Assembly: GCA_905221375.1 (NCBI GenBank)
Contig: CAJNCY010000010.1
Location: forward strand, 40,287-104,286
DNA length: 64,000 nucleotides
Direction: 5' to 3'
Origin: a bacterium
Lineage (GTDB): Bacteria > Bacillota > Bacilli > Lactobacillales > Streptococcaceae
Shown: one piece after another, positions 16,606 to 25,767 of the stretch
How positions within the stretch are numbered: the stretch's first letter is position 1
How the letters are laid out: each line of letters starts with the position of its first letter
Position numbers and translations under genes: made by a program
The notes under the pieces: generated by a model
What the model saw: the letters and a program-made list of their open reading frames with translations, nothing else
Database searches by the model: none
Told to the model about the DNA's origin: nothing

Positions 16606-17900
16606 AAGCCTGCCTCCTTGTTCATCTGCTGAATTTCCTTAATCGCCTTCTTGATTGAGGCATTTAACCCGTCATGAAAGAAAAGCAAATCCCCTGTCGG
16701 TCTATCCATGCTTCGTCCAACTCGTCCACCAATCTGAATCAAACTAGACTTGGTAAACAAACGATGATTGGCCTCTACTACAAAAACATCCACACAAGGG
16801 AAGGTAACTCCACGTTCCAATATCGTCGTACTGATCAGTATTGTCAATTCTCCATCTCGAAAAGCTTGTACTTGCTCTAATCGATCTTCTGTGACAGAAG
16901 ACACAAAACCAATTTTCTCATGCGGAAATTGCTCCTGTAAGATTTCTTTTAGCTGCTCCCCTTTTTTAATTTCTGATGCAAAAATGAGCAACGGATAAGC
17001 TGTCTTTCTCTGTTTCTCAATATAAAACTTTAACTTTGGTGACAAACGATTCTTATCCAAATAGCGATTAAAATCCGATAACCAAACTGGTTTAGGAATA
17101 ATCAAAGGATTCCCATGAAATCGCCTAGGCAAGCTCAGTCGTTTTAATTCTCCTAAACGGACTTTCCTATCTAACTCATCTGTCGAAGTCGCTGTTAAAA
17201 AGATTCTCAGCCCATTCTCCTTTACACTATTCTTGACAGCATAGTAAAGCATGGGATTGTCAACATAAGGAAAGGCATCTACTTCATCCACTATCAGTAA
17301 ATCAAAAGCTTGATAAAATTTCAATAACTGATGGGTCGTCGCAACAACTAATGGTGTTCGGAAATAAGGCTCTGATTCTCCATGTAGGAGGGCTATCTCA
17401 CAAGCAAAATCATCTTGTAGGCGCTTGTACAGCTCCAAACAAACATCTATGCGAGGACTGGCCAAACACACTGCACCACCCCTATTAATCACCTTAGCCA
17501 CAACTTGATAAATCATTTCCGTCTTTCCAGCCCCTGTCACCGCATGAACTAAAGTTGGCTCTTGCTTGTCTACTGCTTGAATCAGTCCCTCTGACACCTT
17601 CTCTTGAAAAGGAGTTAATTTACCACGCCATTTAAGAACGTCTTGTTTAGGAAAATCCTCCTGCGGAAAATAGTATAAAGCTTGATCACTCCTAACTTGC
17701 TTCATCAGCAAGCACTCTCGACAATAGTAAGCACCAATGGGTAAATACCATTCCTCCAGAATAGCAATATTACAACGTTGACAGAAAAGTTTCCCCTTCT
17801 CCTTTCTCATTGCTGGAAGTTTCTCCGCCAACTGACGCTCCTCTTCTGTTAATTCATTCTCCGTAAACAAACGACCGAGATAATTTGGATTTACTTTCAT
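16602..17900 (-). CDS. comFA: ComFA, DNA-uptake ATPase
   Basis: A 432-residue DEAD-type ATPase thought to drive single-stranded DNA through ComEC during transformation. An N-terminal zinc motif (LFCQRC, YYCREC, about 38-64) precedes helicase domain 1 with Walker A HAVTGAGKTE (about 116-125) and Walker B LLIVDEVDAFPY, then domain 2 with the QIGGRVGRSMDRPTG arginine-finger motif. The ATG at 17900 comes only 7 bases after a perfect cin box, and there is no Shine-Dalgarno, so the transcript is probably leaderless. comFC overlaps its end. Confidence 0.96.
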   Translation of the reverse strand: MKVNPNYLGRLFTENELTEEERQLAEKLPAMRKEKGKLFCQRCNIAILEEWYLPIGAYYCRECLLMKQVRSDQALYYFPQEDFPKQDVLKWRGKLTPFQEKVSEGLIQAVDKQEPTLVHAVTGAGKTEMIYQVVAKVINRGGAVCLASPRIDVCLELYKRLQDDFACEIALLHGESEPYFRTPLVVATTHQLLKFYQAFDLLIVDEVDAFPYVDNPMLYYAVKNSVKENGLRIFLTATSTDELDRKVRLGELKRLSLPRRFHGNPLIIPKPVWLSDFNRYLDKNRLSPKLKFYIEKQRKTAYPLLIFASEIKKGEQLKEILQEQFPHEKIGFVSSVTEDRLEQVQAFRDGELTILISTTILERGVTFPCVDVFVVEANHRLFTKSSLIQIGGRVGRSMDRPTGDLLFFHDGLNASIKKAIKEIQQMNKEAGL

Positions 17901-17907
17901 ACTTCTT

Positions 17908-17915
17908 TATTCGTA
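17908..17915 (-). promoter_or_regulatory. SigX cin box of comFA-comFC
   Basis: A perfect TACGAATA on the minus strand preceded by TTTT, 7 bases before the comFA ATG. It shares the short intergenic space with the divergent yigZ promoter. Confidence 0.92.
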
Positions 17916-17944
17916 AAAACCTAGCGCTTTAGATGATTTTTTAG

Positions 17945-17950
17945 TACAAT
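17945..17950 (+). promoter_or_regulatory. -10 element of yigZ
   Basis: TACAAT ends 6 bases before the yigZ ATG. No good -35 and no Shine-Dalgarno are seen. Confidence 0.4.
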
Positions 17951-17956
17951 TAAATC

Positions 17957-18592
17957 ATGGAATTTAGAACAATTAAAGAGGACGGACAAGTCCAAGAAGA
18001 AATCAAAAAATCCCGCTTTATCTGTCATGCCAAGCGTGTTTATAGCGAAGAAGAGGCTCGTGACTTCATTACTGCCATCAAAAAAGAACACTACAAAGCT
18101 ACGCATAACTGCTCTGCTTTTATTATTGGGGAACGTAGTGAAATTAAACGTACAAGTGATGATGGTGAGCCCAGTGGTACTGCTGGCGTTCCCATGCTTG
18201 GGGTACTAGAAAATCACAATCTCACCAATGTCTGTGTGGTAGTGACACGCTACTTTGGTGGCATTAAACTAGGCGCTGGAGGACTGATTCGTGCTTACGC
18301 CGGCAGTGTTGCCTTAGCTGTCAAAGAAATTGGCATCATTGAAATAAAGGAACAGGCGGGCATTGCTATTCAAATGTCTTACGCTCAGTACCAAGAATAT
18401 AATAACTTCCTTAAAGAACATAATCTCATGGAGCTGGATACAAACTTTACAGATCAAGTCGATACGATGATTTATGTTGATAAAGAAGAAAAAGAAACTA
18501 TTAAAGCTGCACTTGTAGAGTTTTTTAATGGAAAAGTCACTTTAACTGATCAAGGTTTACGCGAAGTTGAAGTTCCTGTAAACTTAGTGTAA
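17957..18592 (+). CDS. yigZ: YigZ / IMPACT family protein
   Basis: A 211-residue cytoplasmic protein. The IMPACT (UPF0029) domain spans about 15-125 with KRTSDDGEPSGTAGVPML and VTRYFGGIKLGAGGLIRAY, and a small C-terminal DUF1949 domain follows. The family resembles RNA-binding folds, and its bacterial function is not well defined. It is divergent from comFA with 56 bases between the start codons. The upstream bases hold a -10-like TACAAT but no ribosome-binding site. The PH-domain gene follows after 15 bases. Confidence 0.9.
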   Translation: MEFRTIKEDGQVQEEIKKSRFICHAKRVYSEEEARDFITAIKKEHYKATHNCSAFIIGERSEIKRTSDDGEPSGTAGVPMLGVLENHNLTNVCVVVTRYFGGIKLGAGGLIRAYAGSVALAVKEIGIIEIKEQAGIAIQMSYAQYQEYNNFLKEHNLMELDTNFTDQVDTMIYVDKEEKETIKAALVEFFNGKVTLTDQGLREVEVPVNLV

Positions 18593-18607
18593 ACAAAGGA
18601 GAGAAAT

Positions 18608-19051
18608 ATGGCATTTGGAAAGTTCATTCAAGGACTCGCTGGTAACTTTAGCGAGCAAAACAAAGAAACTCTTATCAAAGAATATGGACAATATTTACTA
18701 GAAAACGAAGAAATTCAAAGTGGATATAAACTTATTCGTGACTCAATTATATTTACCAATATACGTATTATCTTTACAGATAAACAAGGCGCTACTGGTC
18801 GTAAGATGTCTATTAAATCAATCTTTTTGATGAACATTGTTAACGTTGAAATGGAAACTGCGGGAGCAGGTATAGATGATAGTGAAATTACTATTACTTA
18901 TTTAGAAAATATCTTTCTAAAAGCACATAATGAACATTTTAGTGTTCACAAATTTGAATTCCCTAAGAAAACAGATATCGTTCCACTTTATACATATTTA
19001 CTAGAATTAGCCTATCACAATCGCTTAAAAATTAATGGCTTAGACCTATGA
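18608..19051 (+). CDS. bacterial PH-domain protein
   Basis: A 147-residue protein of the bPH (PF08000) type. It has a single pleckstrin-like fold with LLENEEIQSGYKLIRDSIIFTNIRIIFTDKQGATGRKMSIKSI as the characteristic strand pattern, no signal peptide and no membrane helix. Function is unknown. It has its own ribosome-binding site (AAAGGAGAG) 15 bases after yigZ, and a terminator follows at 19059-19083. Confidence 0.85.
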   Translation: MAFGKFIQGLAGNFSEQNKETLIKEYGQYLLENEEIQSGYKLIRDSIIFTNIRIIFTDKQGATGRKMSIKSIFLMNIVNVEMETAGAGIDDSEITITYLENIFLKAHNEHFSVHKFEFPKKTDIVPLYTYLLELAYHNRLKINGLDL

Positions 19052-19058
19052 TATAAAA

Positions 19059-19090
19059 AAATCCTATCGCTTCGATAGGATTTCTATATT
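19059..19090 (+). terminator. terminator after the yigZ-PH unit
   Basis: AAATCCTATCG / CGATAGGATTT with a CTT loop, followed by a T-rich tail. Confidence 0.75.
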
Positions 19091-19118
19091 TTACAAATGG
19101 TATAGATAGCGTTATACT
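19090..19118 (+). promoter_or_regulatory. cysK promoter
   Basis: TTTACA (19090-19095), 17-base spacer, TATACT (19113-19118). Confidence 0.7.
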
Positions 19119-19147
19119 AGAGATATCTTATACAAAGAGGTATTCAT

Positions 19148-20074
19148 ATGTCTATTTATAACAACATTACTGAACTAATCGGTCAAACTCCGATTGTTAA
19201 ACTCAACAATATGGTGCCAGAAGGGGCTGCAGATGTCTATGTAAAACTTGAAGCATTTAACCCTGGTTCTTCTGTAAAAGACCGTATTGCTCTTAACATG
19301 ATTGAAAAAGCTGAACAAGACGGTATTCTGAAATCTGGTTCTACTATTGTTGAAGCAACAAGTGGAAACACTGGTATTGGACTTTCATGGGTAGGGGCTG
19401 CTAAAGGGTATAAAGTTGTTATCGTTATGCCTGAAACTATGAGTGTGGAACGACGTAAGATTATCCAAGCCTATGGTGCTGAACTCGTCCTTACTCCTGG
19501 TAGCGAAGGAATGAAAGGTGCTATTGCTAAGGCTCAAGAAATCGCTGCTGAACGTGATGGTTTCCTTCCTCTTCAATTTGATAACCCAGCAAATCCAGAA
19601 GTACACGAAAGAACAACAGGAGCTGAAATACTAGCTGCTTTCGGTAAAGATGGACTAGATGCCTTTGTTGCTGGAGTGGGTACCGGTGGAACGATTTCTG
19701 GTGTTTCTCATGCACTCAAATCAGCAAATTCTAACATTCAAGTTTTTGCAGTAGAGGCAGACGAATCTGCTATTCTATCTGGTGAAAAACCTGGTCCTCA
19801 CAAAATTCAAGGTATCTCAGCTGGATTTATTCCTGATACACTGGATACAAAGGCTTATGATGGTATCGTTCGTGTAACGTCAGACGATGCTTTAGCACTA
19901 GGCCGTGAAATTGGTGGAAAAGAAGGTTTCCTTGTAGGGATTTCTTCAGCTGCAGCTATCTACGGAGCCATCGAGATTGCCAAAAAATTAGGTACAGGTA
20001 AAAAAGTCCTTGCTCTAGCACCAGATAACGGTGAACGTTATCTCTCTACAGCACTCTATGAATTTGAAGTTTAG
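19148..20074 (+). CDS. cysK: cysteine synthase A (O-acetylserine sulfhydrylase)
   Basis: A 308-residue PLP enzyme that makes cysteine from O-acetylserine and sulfide. The PLP lysine is K44 in PGSSVKDR. The substrate loop TSGNTG follows near residue 70, and the phosphate-binding [10 protein letters not shown] near 175. Length is normal. It is a single-gene unit with its own promoter and terminator. Confidence 0.95.
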   Translation: MSIYNNITELIGQTPIVKLNNMVPEGAADVYVKLEAFNPGSSVKDRIALNMIEKAEQDGILKSGSTIVEATSGNTGIGLSWVGAAKGYKVVIVMPETMSVERRKIIQAYGAELVLTPGSEGMKGAIAKAQEIAAERDGFLPLQFDNPANPEVHERTTGAEILAAFGKDGLDAFVAGVGTGGTISGVSHALKSANSNIQVFAVEADESAILSGEKPGPHKIQGISAGFIPDTLDTKAYDGIVRVTSDDALALGREIGGKEGFLVGISSAAAIYGAIEIAKKLGTGKKVLALAPDNGERYLSTALYEFEV

Positions 20075-20091
20075 TCTCCTAAATACAATTG

Positions 20092-20118
20092 GCCCTTATT
20101 ATAGGGCTTTTTATTTTT
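20092..20118 (+). terminator. cysK terminator
   Basis: GCCCT-TATTAT-AGGGC followed by TTTTTATTTTT. Confidence 0.85.
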
Positions 20119-20159
20119 ACCTTGAAAATAGGAAGTTCTCCCTATAAGGATCGACTGCA

Positions 20160-20190
20160 TAGAAAAAAGGAAGCAAATTTACTTCCTTTC
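20160..20190 (-). terminator. rpsB-tsf terminator
   Basis: On the minus strand AAAGGAAG / CTTCCTTT with an eight-base loop, followed by TTTTC. Confidence 0.85.
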
Positions 20191-20195
20191 TATAA

Positions 20196-21236
20196 TTAGT
20201 TATTCAAGGCTGCTGCCATTGTAGCTGCAACTTCAGCTTCAAAGTCGTTTGCAGCTTTTTCGATACCTTCACCAACTTCAAAGCGAGCGAACTCAACTAC
20301 TGAAGCGTTAACTGATTCAAGGTATGCTTCAACTGTCTTGCTATCATCCATGATGTAAACTTGTGCAAGAAGTGTGTAAGCTTGGTCAACTTTAGTGTTG
20401 TCAAGCATGAAGCGATCCATTTTACCTGGGATAATTTTGTCCCAGATTTTTTCTGGTTTGCCTTCTGCAGCCAACTCAGCTTTGATGTCAGCTTCAGCTT
20501 GAGCAATCACTTCATCAGTCAATTGAGATTTTGATCCATACTTCAAGTGTGGAAGAGCTGGTTTGTTAACCATTGCACGGCTTTCGTTATCTTGGTCGAT
20601 AACGTGGTTCAATTGTGCCAACTCATCTTTAACGAATTGTTCATCCAATTCTTTGTAAGAAAGAACTGTTGGTTTCATAGCAGCGATGTGCATTGAAATT
20701 TGTTTAGCAAGTGCTTCGTCTCCACCTTCGATTACAGAGATAACACCGATACGTCCACCGTTATGTTGGTATGCTCCGAAGTGTTGTGCATCTGTTTTTT
20801 CAATCAAAGCAAAGCGACGGAATGAGATTTTTTCTCCGATAGTCGCTGTTGCAGACACATAAGCTGCTTCAAGAGTTTCACCTGAAGGCATTGTCAAAGC
20901 AAGAGCTTCTTCGTTGTTAGCTGGTTTTCCTTCAGCAATAACTTTAGCTGTAGTATTTACCAATTCAACGAATTGAGCGTTTTTCGCAACGAAGTCAGTT
21001 TCAGCATTTACTTCAATAACTGCTGCAATGTTACCGTCAACATAAACACCAGTCAGACCTTCTGCAGCAACACGGTCAGCCTTCTTAGCTGCTTTTGCCA
21101 TACCTTTTTCGCGAAGCAATTCAATCGCTTTTTCGATATCGCCTTCCACTTCAACCAATGCTTTTTTAGCGTCCATAACACCGGCACCAGATTTTTCACG
21201 CAACTCTTTAACAAGTTTAGCTGTAATTTCTGCCAT
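20196..21236 (-). CDS. tsf: elongation factor Ts
   Basis: A 346-residue nucleotide exchange factor for EF-Tu. The N-terminal UBA-like domain ([28 protein letters not shown]) and the TDFVAKN motif contact EF-Tu, and the core and dimerisation domains follow at usual length. It sits downstream of rpsB, as in most bacteria. Its ribosome-binding site (AGGAG) lies inside the 3' arm of a perfect inverted repeat at 21244-21270, which could limit initiation. Confidence 0.97.
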   Translation of the reverse strand: MAEITAKLVKELREKSGAGVMDAKKALVEVEGDIEKAIELLREKGMAKAAKKADRVAAEGLTGVYVDGNIAAVIEVNAETDFVAKNAQFVELVNTTAKVIAEGKPANNEEALALTMPSGETLEAAYVSATATIGEKISFRRFALIEKTDAQHFGAYQHNGGRIGVISVIEGGDEALAKQISMHIAAMKPTVLSYKELDEQFVKDELAQLNHVIDQDNESRAMVNKPALPHLKYGSKSQLTDEVIAQAEADIKAELAAEGKPEKIWDKIIPGKMDRFMLDNTKVDQAYTLLAQVYIMDDSKTVEAYLESVNASVVEFARFEVGEGIEKAANDFEAEVAATMAAALNN

Positions 21237-21243
21237 TTTGATT

Positions 21244-21270
21244 CTCCTATATTTTTTAAAAATAGGAGAG
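21244..21270 (-). promoter_or_regulatory. hairpin enclosing the tsf ribosome-binding site
   Basis: Perfect 8-base arms TCTCCTAT / ATAGGAGA surround an A/T loop, and the 3' arm on the minus strand contains the tsf Shine-Dalgarno. A GC-rich element (GGGCTTAGCCC core, about 21273-21290) precedes it. Together they could tune tsf relative to rpsB. Confidence 0.55.
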
Positions 21271-21315
21271 CCGGGCTAAGCCCCGCCCTCCTAGGTAATT
21301 ACTATTTATTATGAA

Positions 21316-22095
21316 TTAAGCGTTGTCGCCTTCTACAACTTCAACGATTTCTTCGATTGAATCTGCTTGAGCTTCTGAAGCTGCAAATTCTGCTTCAACT
21401 GCTGCTGCATCTTCACCTTGACGTCCTTCGATGATAGCGTCAGCCAATTTAGCTGTGATCAATTTAACAGCGCGGATAGCATCATCGTTAGCTGGGATGA
21501 TTACATCGATATCATCTGGATCAGTGTTTGTATCAACCATCGCTACAACTGGGATTCCCAATTTCTTAGCTTCTTTAACAGCGATTTGCTCTTTATGTGG
21601 GTCAACTACATACATTACATCTGGGATACGAGGCATATCTTCGATACCACCCAAGAATTTTTCAAGACGTGCACGTTGTTTATTAAGAAGTGCAACTTCT
21701 TTCTTAGGAAGAACTTCGAAAGTTCCATCTTCTTCCATACGTTTGATTTCTTTCAAACGAGCGATACGTTTTTGGATTGTTCCCCAGTTTGTAAGAGTTC
21801 CACCCAACCAACGGTGGTTAATAAAGTATTGACCTGAACGTACTGCTTCTTCAGCAACTGCATCAGCTGCTTGTTTCTTAGTACCAACGAACAATACAAC
21901 TGCATCGTTAGCTGCTGCATCACGCATGAAGTCGTATGCTTGGTCAGCGTATTTTACTGTTTGTTGCAAGTCGATAACGTGGATTCCGTTACGCTCAGTA
22001 AAGATGTACTTAGCCATCTTAGGATTCCAGCGACGAGTTTGGTGACCAAAGTGTACACCAGCCTCAAGAAGTTGTTTCATTGAAATTACTGCCAT
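21316..22095 (-). CDS. rpsB: 30S ribosomal protein uS2
   Basis: A 259-residue ribosomal protein. It starts [27 protein letters not shown], the conserved S2 N-terminus, and ends with an acidic tail ([12 protein letters not shown]). The start at 22095 is chosen because AAAAGGAG precedes it and the family begins here. The 28 extra residues of the longer frame are leader sequence. tsf follows after 79 bases. Confidence 0.97.
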   Translation of the reverse strand: MAVISMKQLLEAGVHFGHQTRRWNPKMAKYIFTERNGIHVIDLQQTVKYADQAYDFMRDAAANDAVVLFVGTKKQAADAVAEEAVRSGQYFINHRWLGGTLTNWGTIQKRIARLKEIKRMEEDGTFEVLPKKEVALLNKQRARLEKFLGGIEDMPRIPDVMYVVDPHKEQIAVKEAKKLGIPVVAMVDTNTDPDDIDVIIPANDDAIRAVKLITAKLADAIIEGRQGEDAAAVEAEFAASEAQADSIEEIVEVVEGDNA

Positions 22096-22211
22096 GAGTA
22101 TTTCTCCTTTTTGTTTTTTTCCTCTTCTTGACTTCAACTTGCAAAACGACCCAAGAGCAACTGTTTCACAATTCATCAAGAATGAGTATTATCGTTCACA
22201 CGACAAGTTTC

Positions 22212-22240
22212 ATTTTACCATACTTTTTCAATATTTTCAA
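22212..22240 (-). promoter_or_regulatory. rpsB promoter and long 5' leader
   Basis: TTGAAA (22240-22235), 17-base spacer, TAAAAT (22217-22212). The leader to the rpsB ATG is about 110 bases, long enough for an autoregulatory S2-binding structure. No specific fold is claimed. Confidence 0.65.
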
Positions 22241-22285
22241 GCTATTTTGATATAATTTTTAATAGGGATTGTCACGGTAAAACAT

Positions 22286-22314
22286 GAAAAAGAGGGCTCT
22301 ATTCGAGTCCCTCT
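22286..22314 (-). terminator. pcsB terminator
   Basis: On the minus strand AGAGGG-A-CTC / GAG-C-CCTCT with a short loop, followed by TTTTTC. Confidence 0.85.
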
Positions 22315-22319
22315 GTAAA

Positions 22320-23507
22320 TTAATCTGCATAAATATATGTTACAAAACCTGACGATGTAGTTGTCGGATTGAACCACCCACGATGATTTCCAAGCGTGCG
22401 ATTACCAGCATAATTTGATTCTGAAACTTGGATACGTGTTGTTGATTCTACAGCAGTGACTACCGCTACGTGTCCATAGCCACCATCATTCCAACATGCA
22501 ATCGCACCAACTTGAGGTGTTGAACCTGTACGGAATCCTGCAGCAGCTGCACTTGTAGCCCACTGCGCTCCATTACCCCAATAGTCTCCAGCCCAAGGTG
22601 CTAATGTTTTAACTCCCCATGTACATTCTCCAATTGGATAGCTTGAAGCATTTGTACTGTATGTTGGGCGTTGTTTGACTGCCACAGGAGTATATGTTGC
22701 TGATTCCGAAGAAGCTACAGCTTGAACCTGTGCTGCAAAAGTCGTATTCCCAGAAGCAACAACTGTTTGTTGTTGACTTACTTGTTTTGCCTTGTAAGCT
22801 GCTTCTGCCTCTGCTGCTGCTTTTGCTGCTACTTCTGCTTCTGCTTTTTTCTCTAGCAAACTTGCTTTTTCATCTTCTGCTGTCGCTTTTTCAGCAGCAA
22901 GATTTAATTCTGCAGCCTTCAACTCAGCTTGTTTCGTTGTTAAAGCTTGCGCATCATCAGACAATTTCTGTTGATTTGCAATTACTGTATTAATTGCGTC
23001 ATTGTTTGCCACTTGCTTCTCAGAAATTGCTTTTTTATCTGCTTTTTGTTGTTCCAACATTTTGTTGTTAGCAGATACAATTTCATTCATTGCTGCAACA
23101 CGTGAAATAGCTTCTGTAATTGATTTTGAATTTACAATCGTATTGATGTAGCTAGTTGCAGCTCCATTTGTTTGAGCACTACGAGCTTGTTTTTCCAAAG
23201 AATCATTGCGAGATACAATGTTTTTAGAAAGTTCTGTAATCTCACTCTCAAGTTTTTTGGATTCTGCTTGTAATCTATCATTTTCAGCTTGCAAGTTAGA
23301 TTGCTCAGCTTGAATAGCTGATACTTGCTCCTGAATTTGGTCAACTTGTTTTTGAGCTTCTTGTTGTTGCGCTGTTAAGTTACTAATTTTATTATCTTGA
23401 GCAGCAATTTTGTCATCAGTCGTTTCTGCATGCGCAGTTGTTAAAACAGCTACTTGAGAAACCATTACTGTACTTAATAAAAGTGACGCTAAGATTTTTT
23501 TCTTCAT
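22320..23507 (-). CDS. pcsB: PcsB, cell-division peptidoglycan hydrolase
   Basis: A 395-residue secreted protein that splits septal peptidoglycan under control of FtsEX. The signal peptide ends near TTAHAE. A long coiled coil (about 35-250) contains an Ala-rich hinge, a linker follows, and the C-terminal CHAP domain (about 285-395) shows the catalytic Cys in [10 protein letters not shown] and His in [10 protein letters not shown] WalR-type site lies upstream, matching the known WalRK control of pcsB in pneumococcus. It sits just downstream of mreCD with its own -10 (TATACT, 23548-23543). Confidence 0.96.
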   Translation of the reverse strand: MKKKILASLLLSTVMVSQVAVLTTAHAETTDDKIAAQDNKISNLTAQQQEAQKQVDQIQEQVSAIQAEQSNLQAENDRLQAESKKLESEITELSKNIVSRNDSLEKQARSAQTNGAATSYINTIVNSKSITEAISRVAAMNEIVSANNKMLEQQKADKKAISEKQVANNDAINTVIANQQKLSDDAQALTTKQAELKAAELNLAAEKATAEDEKASLLEKKAEAEVAAKAAAEAEAAYKAKQVSQQQTVVASGNTTFAAQVQAVASSESATYTPVAVKQRPTYSTNASSYPIGECTWGVKTLAPWAGDYWGNGAQWATSAAAAGFRTGSTPQVGAIACWNDGGYGHVAVVTAVESTTRIQVSESNYAGNRTLGNHRGWFNPTTTSSGFVTYIYAD

Positions 23508-23550
23508 ATTACGTAGATACTCCTTCTTTTAAAGACAATACTAGTATACC

Positions 23551-23581
23551 AAAAAAAGGCCTAATGAATATTACGCCTTTG
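23551..23581 (-). terminator. mreCD terminator upstream of pcsB
   Basis: On the minus strand AAAGGC / GCCTTT with a 14-base loop is followed by TTTT. Its 5' arm overlaps the WalR-like site. Confidence 0.7.
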
Positions 23582-23586
23582 TTACA
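23570..23586 (-). promoter_or_regulatory. WalR (VicR)-like binding site of pcsB
   Basis: TGTAAC-N5-CGTAAT on the minus strand. It differs by one base from the WalR tandem repeat TGTWAH-N5-TGTWAH and lies upstream of the pcsB -10. Confidence 0.6.
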
Positions 23587-23600
23587 TTTTTGTTTCTTTC

Positions 23601-24095
23601 TTATAGATAATATCTTTCAAAAATAAACTGAAAAATAAGCATCCACACAAGATTTAAAATCATGGATGGTACTAGGCTATAAACGATAAAAATCGGCAGA
23701 CTATCTAGAGTTAAACCTACCGCTAATGCAAAGAGATAAGCTCCCATATCAAATAGAAAACTCATAACAATCATAGCCAAGATTCTTGTCCAACGATTCA
23801 ATAAAATAACACTATTCAATTTATGAAGAAAGGCTCCCAGTAAGATAAATAATAGAGTTGCAATCCCTATTAGATGGAAAAAGTAAACATCGTAAACCAA
23901 GCCTATCACAAAACAATAGACTAGGTAGAAATACTCTGATACTTCTATCGTCTCAAATAAGAGAAATAGAAAAAGAAAATGACTAGCCAAATGTACATGG
24001 GGGAAAAATGAGCCCAGAAGCTGGCTAATATGGGCGTCAATTAGAACAAAGAAAGGAAGCAATAAAAACACTCCAACCCGCTTCAACTGTCTCAT
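23601..24095 (-). CDS. mreD: MreD, rod-shape / peripheral wall synthesis membrane protein
   Basis: A 164-residue integral membrane protein with five to six predicted helices and few charged residues, of MreD length. In ovococci lacking MreB, MreCD organise peripheral peptidoglycan synthesis. The ATG overlaps the mreC stop, so the pair is translated together. A terminator follows. Confidence 0.9.
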   Translation of the reverse strand: MRQLKRVGVFLLLPFFVLIDAHISQLLGSFFPHVHLASHFLFLFLLFETIEVSEYFYLVYCFVIGLVYDVYFFHLIGIATLLFILLGAFLHKLNSVILLNRWTRILAMIVMSFLFDMGAYLFALAVGLTLDSLPIFIVYSLVPSMILNLVWMLIFQFIFERYYL

Positions 24096-24913
24096 TATGA
24101 ATTCCCCACTAATTCTATCACATCCACATTATGAGTATCTGCACTCAATTTAACAGTTACTTCTCGTGTCAAATAGTCTGTACTATGCGTTGTGGCAACC
24201 ACTTCACCAACAGGAATATCCGCAACGTTAAAGTTTCCTAATCCACCCGTTGTCACCTTATCGCCTGTACTAATATCGCTATTGCTATTTAATTGGCTAA
24301 TTTTAAGAACTTCATTTTCCTTGTCGTAGCCAACAATAATTCCATAAATTGTGGTAGTGCCGTGTTGAATTTTAACAGAAATCTTATCTGTATTTTCCGT
24401 ATTTGTCAGAAGGTTGACCATAGTAGAGTTCTCCTCCACTTTTGAAACACTCCCAATCAAACCACCATTTGCAATGGCTAACATGTTCTCAGAAGCTCCT
24501 TTTGATTTACCTGCATCCAAGGTCAATTCCTGTTTCCAAGATACCGGAGAACGCATAATAACATCTGCTGCTAAAGTCTTTGTGGCTTGTAACTTGGACT
24601 TCATATCAAGCAGTTGACGCAGTTGTTCATTTTCCGTCTTTAAACTTTCCGCCTCATTTGATTTCACTTCTAATTGGTAAATCTGTTTCTTCAAACTTTC
24701 ATTTTCATTATAAGTTCGTGTCAAATGAGCCAAATCTGATTTGACAGAATCAAACCACTGAAAAGGTTTTTGCACAACTCTATCAACCAATGAGATTCCA
24801 TCTCCTAATTTTGTCACAATTGTACTTGAATAAGTCGTCGCTAAGAGAGCTGAGACAAGCAGAACAGTGACAAAAACAATAATGACATATTTTGATTTTT
24901 TAAAACGGTTCAT
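24095..24913 (-). CDS. mreC: MreC, peripheral wall synthesis protein
   Basis: A 272-residue bitopic protein. One membrane helix (about 8-30) is followed by a coiled coil (about 60-105, LKKQIYQLEVKSNEAESLKTEN) and a beta-barrel domain with VIMRSPVSWKQELTLDAGKSKGASENM and GDKVTTGGLG, both typical of MreC. It works with MreD, RodZ and the class A/B penicillin-binding proteins. mreD overlaps its end. Confidence 0.95.
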   Translation of the reverse strand: MNRFKKSKYVIIVFVTVLLVSALLATTYSSTIVTKLGDGISLVDRVVQKPFQWFDSVKSDLAHLTRTYNENESLKKQIYQLEVKSNEAESLKTENEQLRQLLDMKSKLQATKTLAADVIMRSPVSWKQELTLDAGKSKGASENMLAIANGGLIGSVSKVEENSTMVNLLTNTENTDKISVKIQHGTTTIYGIIVGYDKENEVLKISQLNSNSDISTGDKVTTGGLGNFNVADIPVGEVVATTHSTDYLTREVTVKLSADTHNVDVIELVGNS

Positions 24914-24972
24914 ATCCCTACCTTTATATCAAAAACTGTTACAGTAACTTTTTCATCAATTCCTGAAAGCTA

Positions 24973-25767
24973 CTAAGATTTTAAGAAAAATAAACAACAA
25001 CCAAGTACGAGAATAACAAGAATGGTCAGCGTATCTTTTCGAGTCCATTTCAATTGTCGGTATTGACTTCTGCCTTTTCCACCCTGATAACCACGCGCTT
25101 CCATGGCGATAGCCAAGGAATCTGCACGTTTTAAACTTGTCGCAAAAAGAGGAATCAAAATGGGAATCATCGCCTTTACTTTTTGAATAATGCTTCCTTC
25201 GCCAAAATCTACTCCACGCGCTTTCTGTGCATTCATAATCCGCGTCGTATCATCCATTAAGGTCGGAACAAAACGCAAACTCATAGATAGCATTAAGCCA
25301 ATTTCATGAACTGGCACTTTCACACGCTTCAAAGGTGCTAATAAAGCTTCGACAGCTGACGCCAAACTTAAGGGCATGGTCGTTAAGGTTAACAAAGTTG
25401 AAAAGAAAATAATCAATACAAAGCGACAAAAGATAATTCCAGCTTGTTGCAACGCATAATCCGTGATTCTCACAAACGAAAACTCAAATAAAACATTCCC
25501 ATTAGAAATGAAAAACAGTTGAAAAATAGTTGTGAAGGCAATCAAGAAAAACATAGACTTCAAGCCCTGAATAAAAAATGAAAGAGATACTCCTGACAAG
25601 GCAATAAAGATCCCTGTCGCTATAAAAAGAATCAGATTCGTCAAGGGATTATTAGCCCAAAAAACGATCAAAATCAGTAGTATCATAGCCAGTAATTTGC
25701 TACGTGGATCCAACCGGTGAACAATCGAATCCCCTGGGATATAACGCCCCAAAATCATACTATCCAT
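24973..25767 (-). CDS. ecfT: ECF transporter T component
   Basis: A 264-residue membrane scaffold of the shared energy-coupling factor module for vitamin uptake. It has about five helices and the two Ala-Arg-Gly coupling motifs, seen as ARGVDFGEG and [13 protein letters not shown]. It overlaps ecfA2 by eight bases. S components that give substrate specificity are not in the window. Confidence 0.95.
   Translation of the reverse strand: MDSMILGRYIPGDSIVHRLDPRSKLLAMILLILIVFWANNPLTNLILFIATGIFIALSGVSLSFFIQGLKSMFFLIAFTTIFQLFFISNGNVLFEFSFVRITDYALQQAGIIFCRFVLIIFFSTLLTLTTMPLSLASAVEALLAPLKRVKVPVHEIGLMLSMSLRFVPTLMDDTTRIMNAQKARGVDFGEGSIIQKVKAMIPILIPLFATSLKRADSLAIAMEARGYQGGKGRSQYRQLKWTRKDTLTILVILVLGCCLFFLKS

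Noticed and set aside
22160..22185. TGTTTCACA as a possible parS half
   Set aside because: Only one arm is present and no palindromic partner follows; it lies in the rpsB leader.
22694..22993. A long Leu-rich plus-strand frame opposite pcsB
   Set aside because: It is the antisense shadow of the Ala-rich coiled coil of PcsB and has no ribosome-binding site or promoter.
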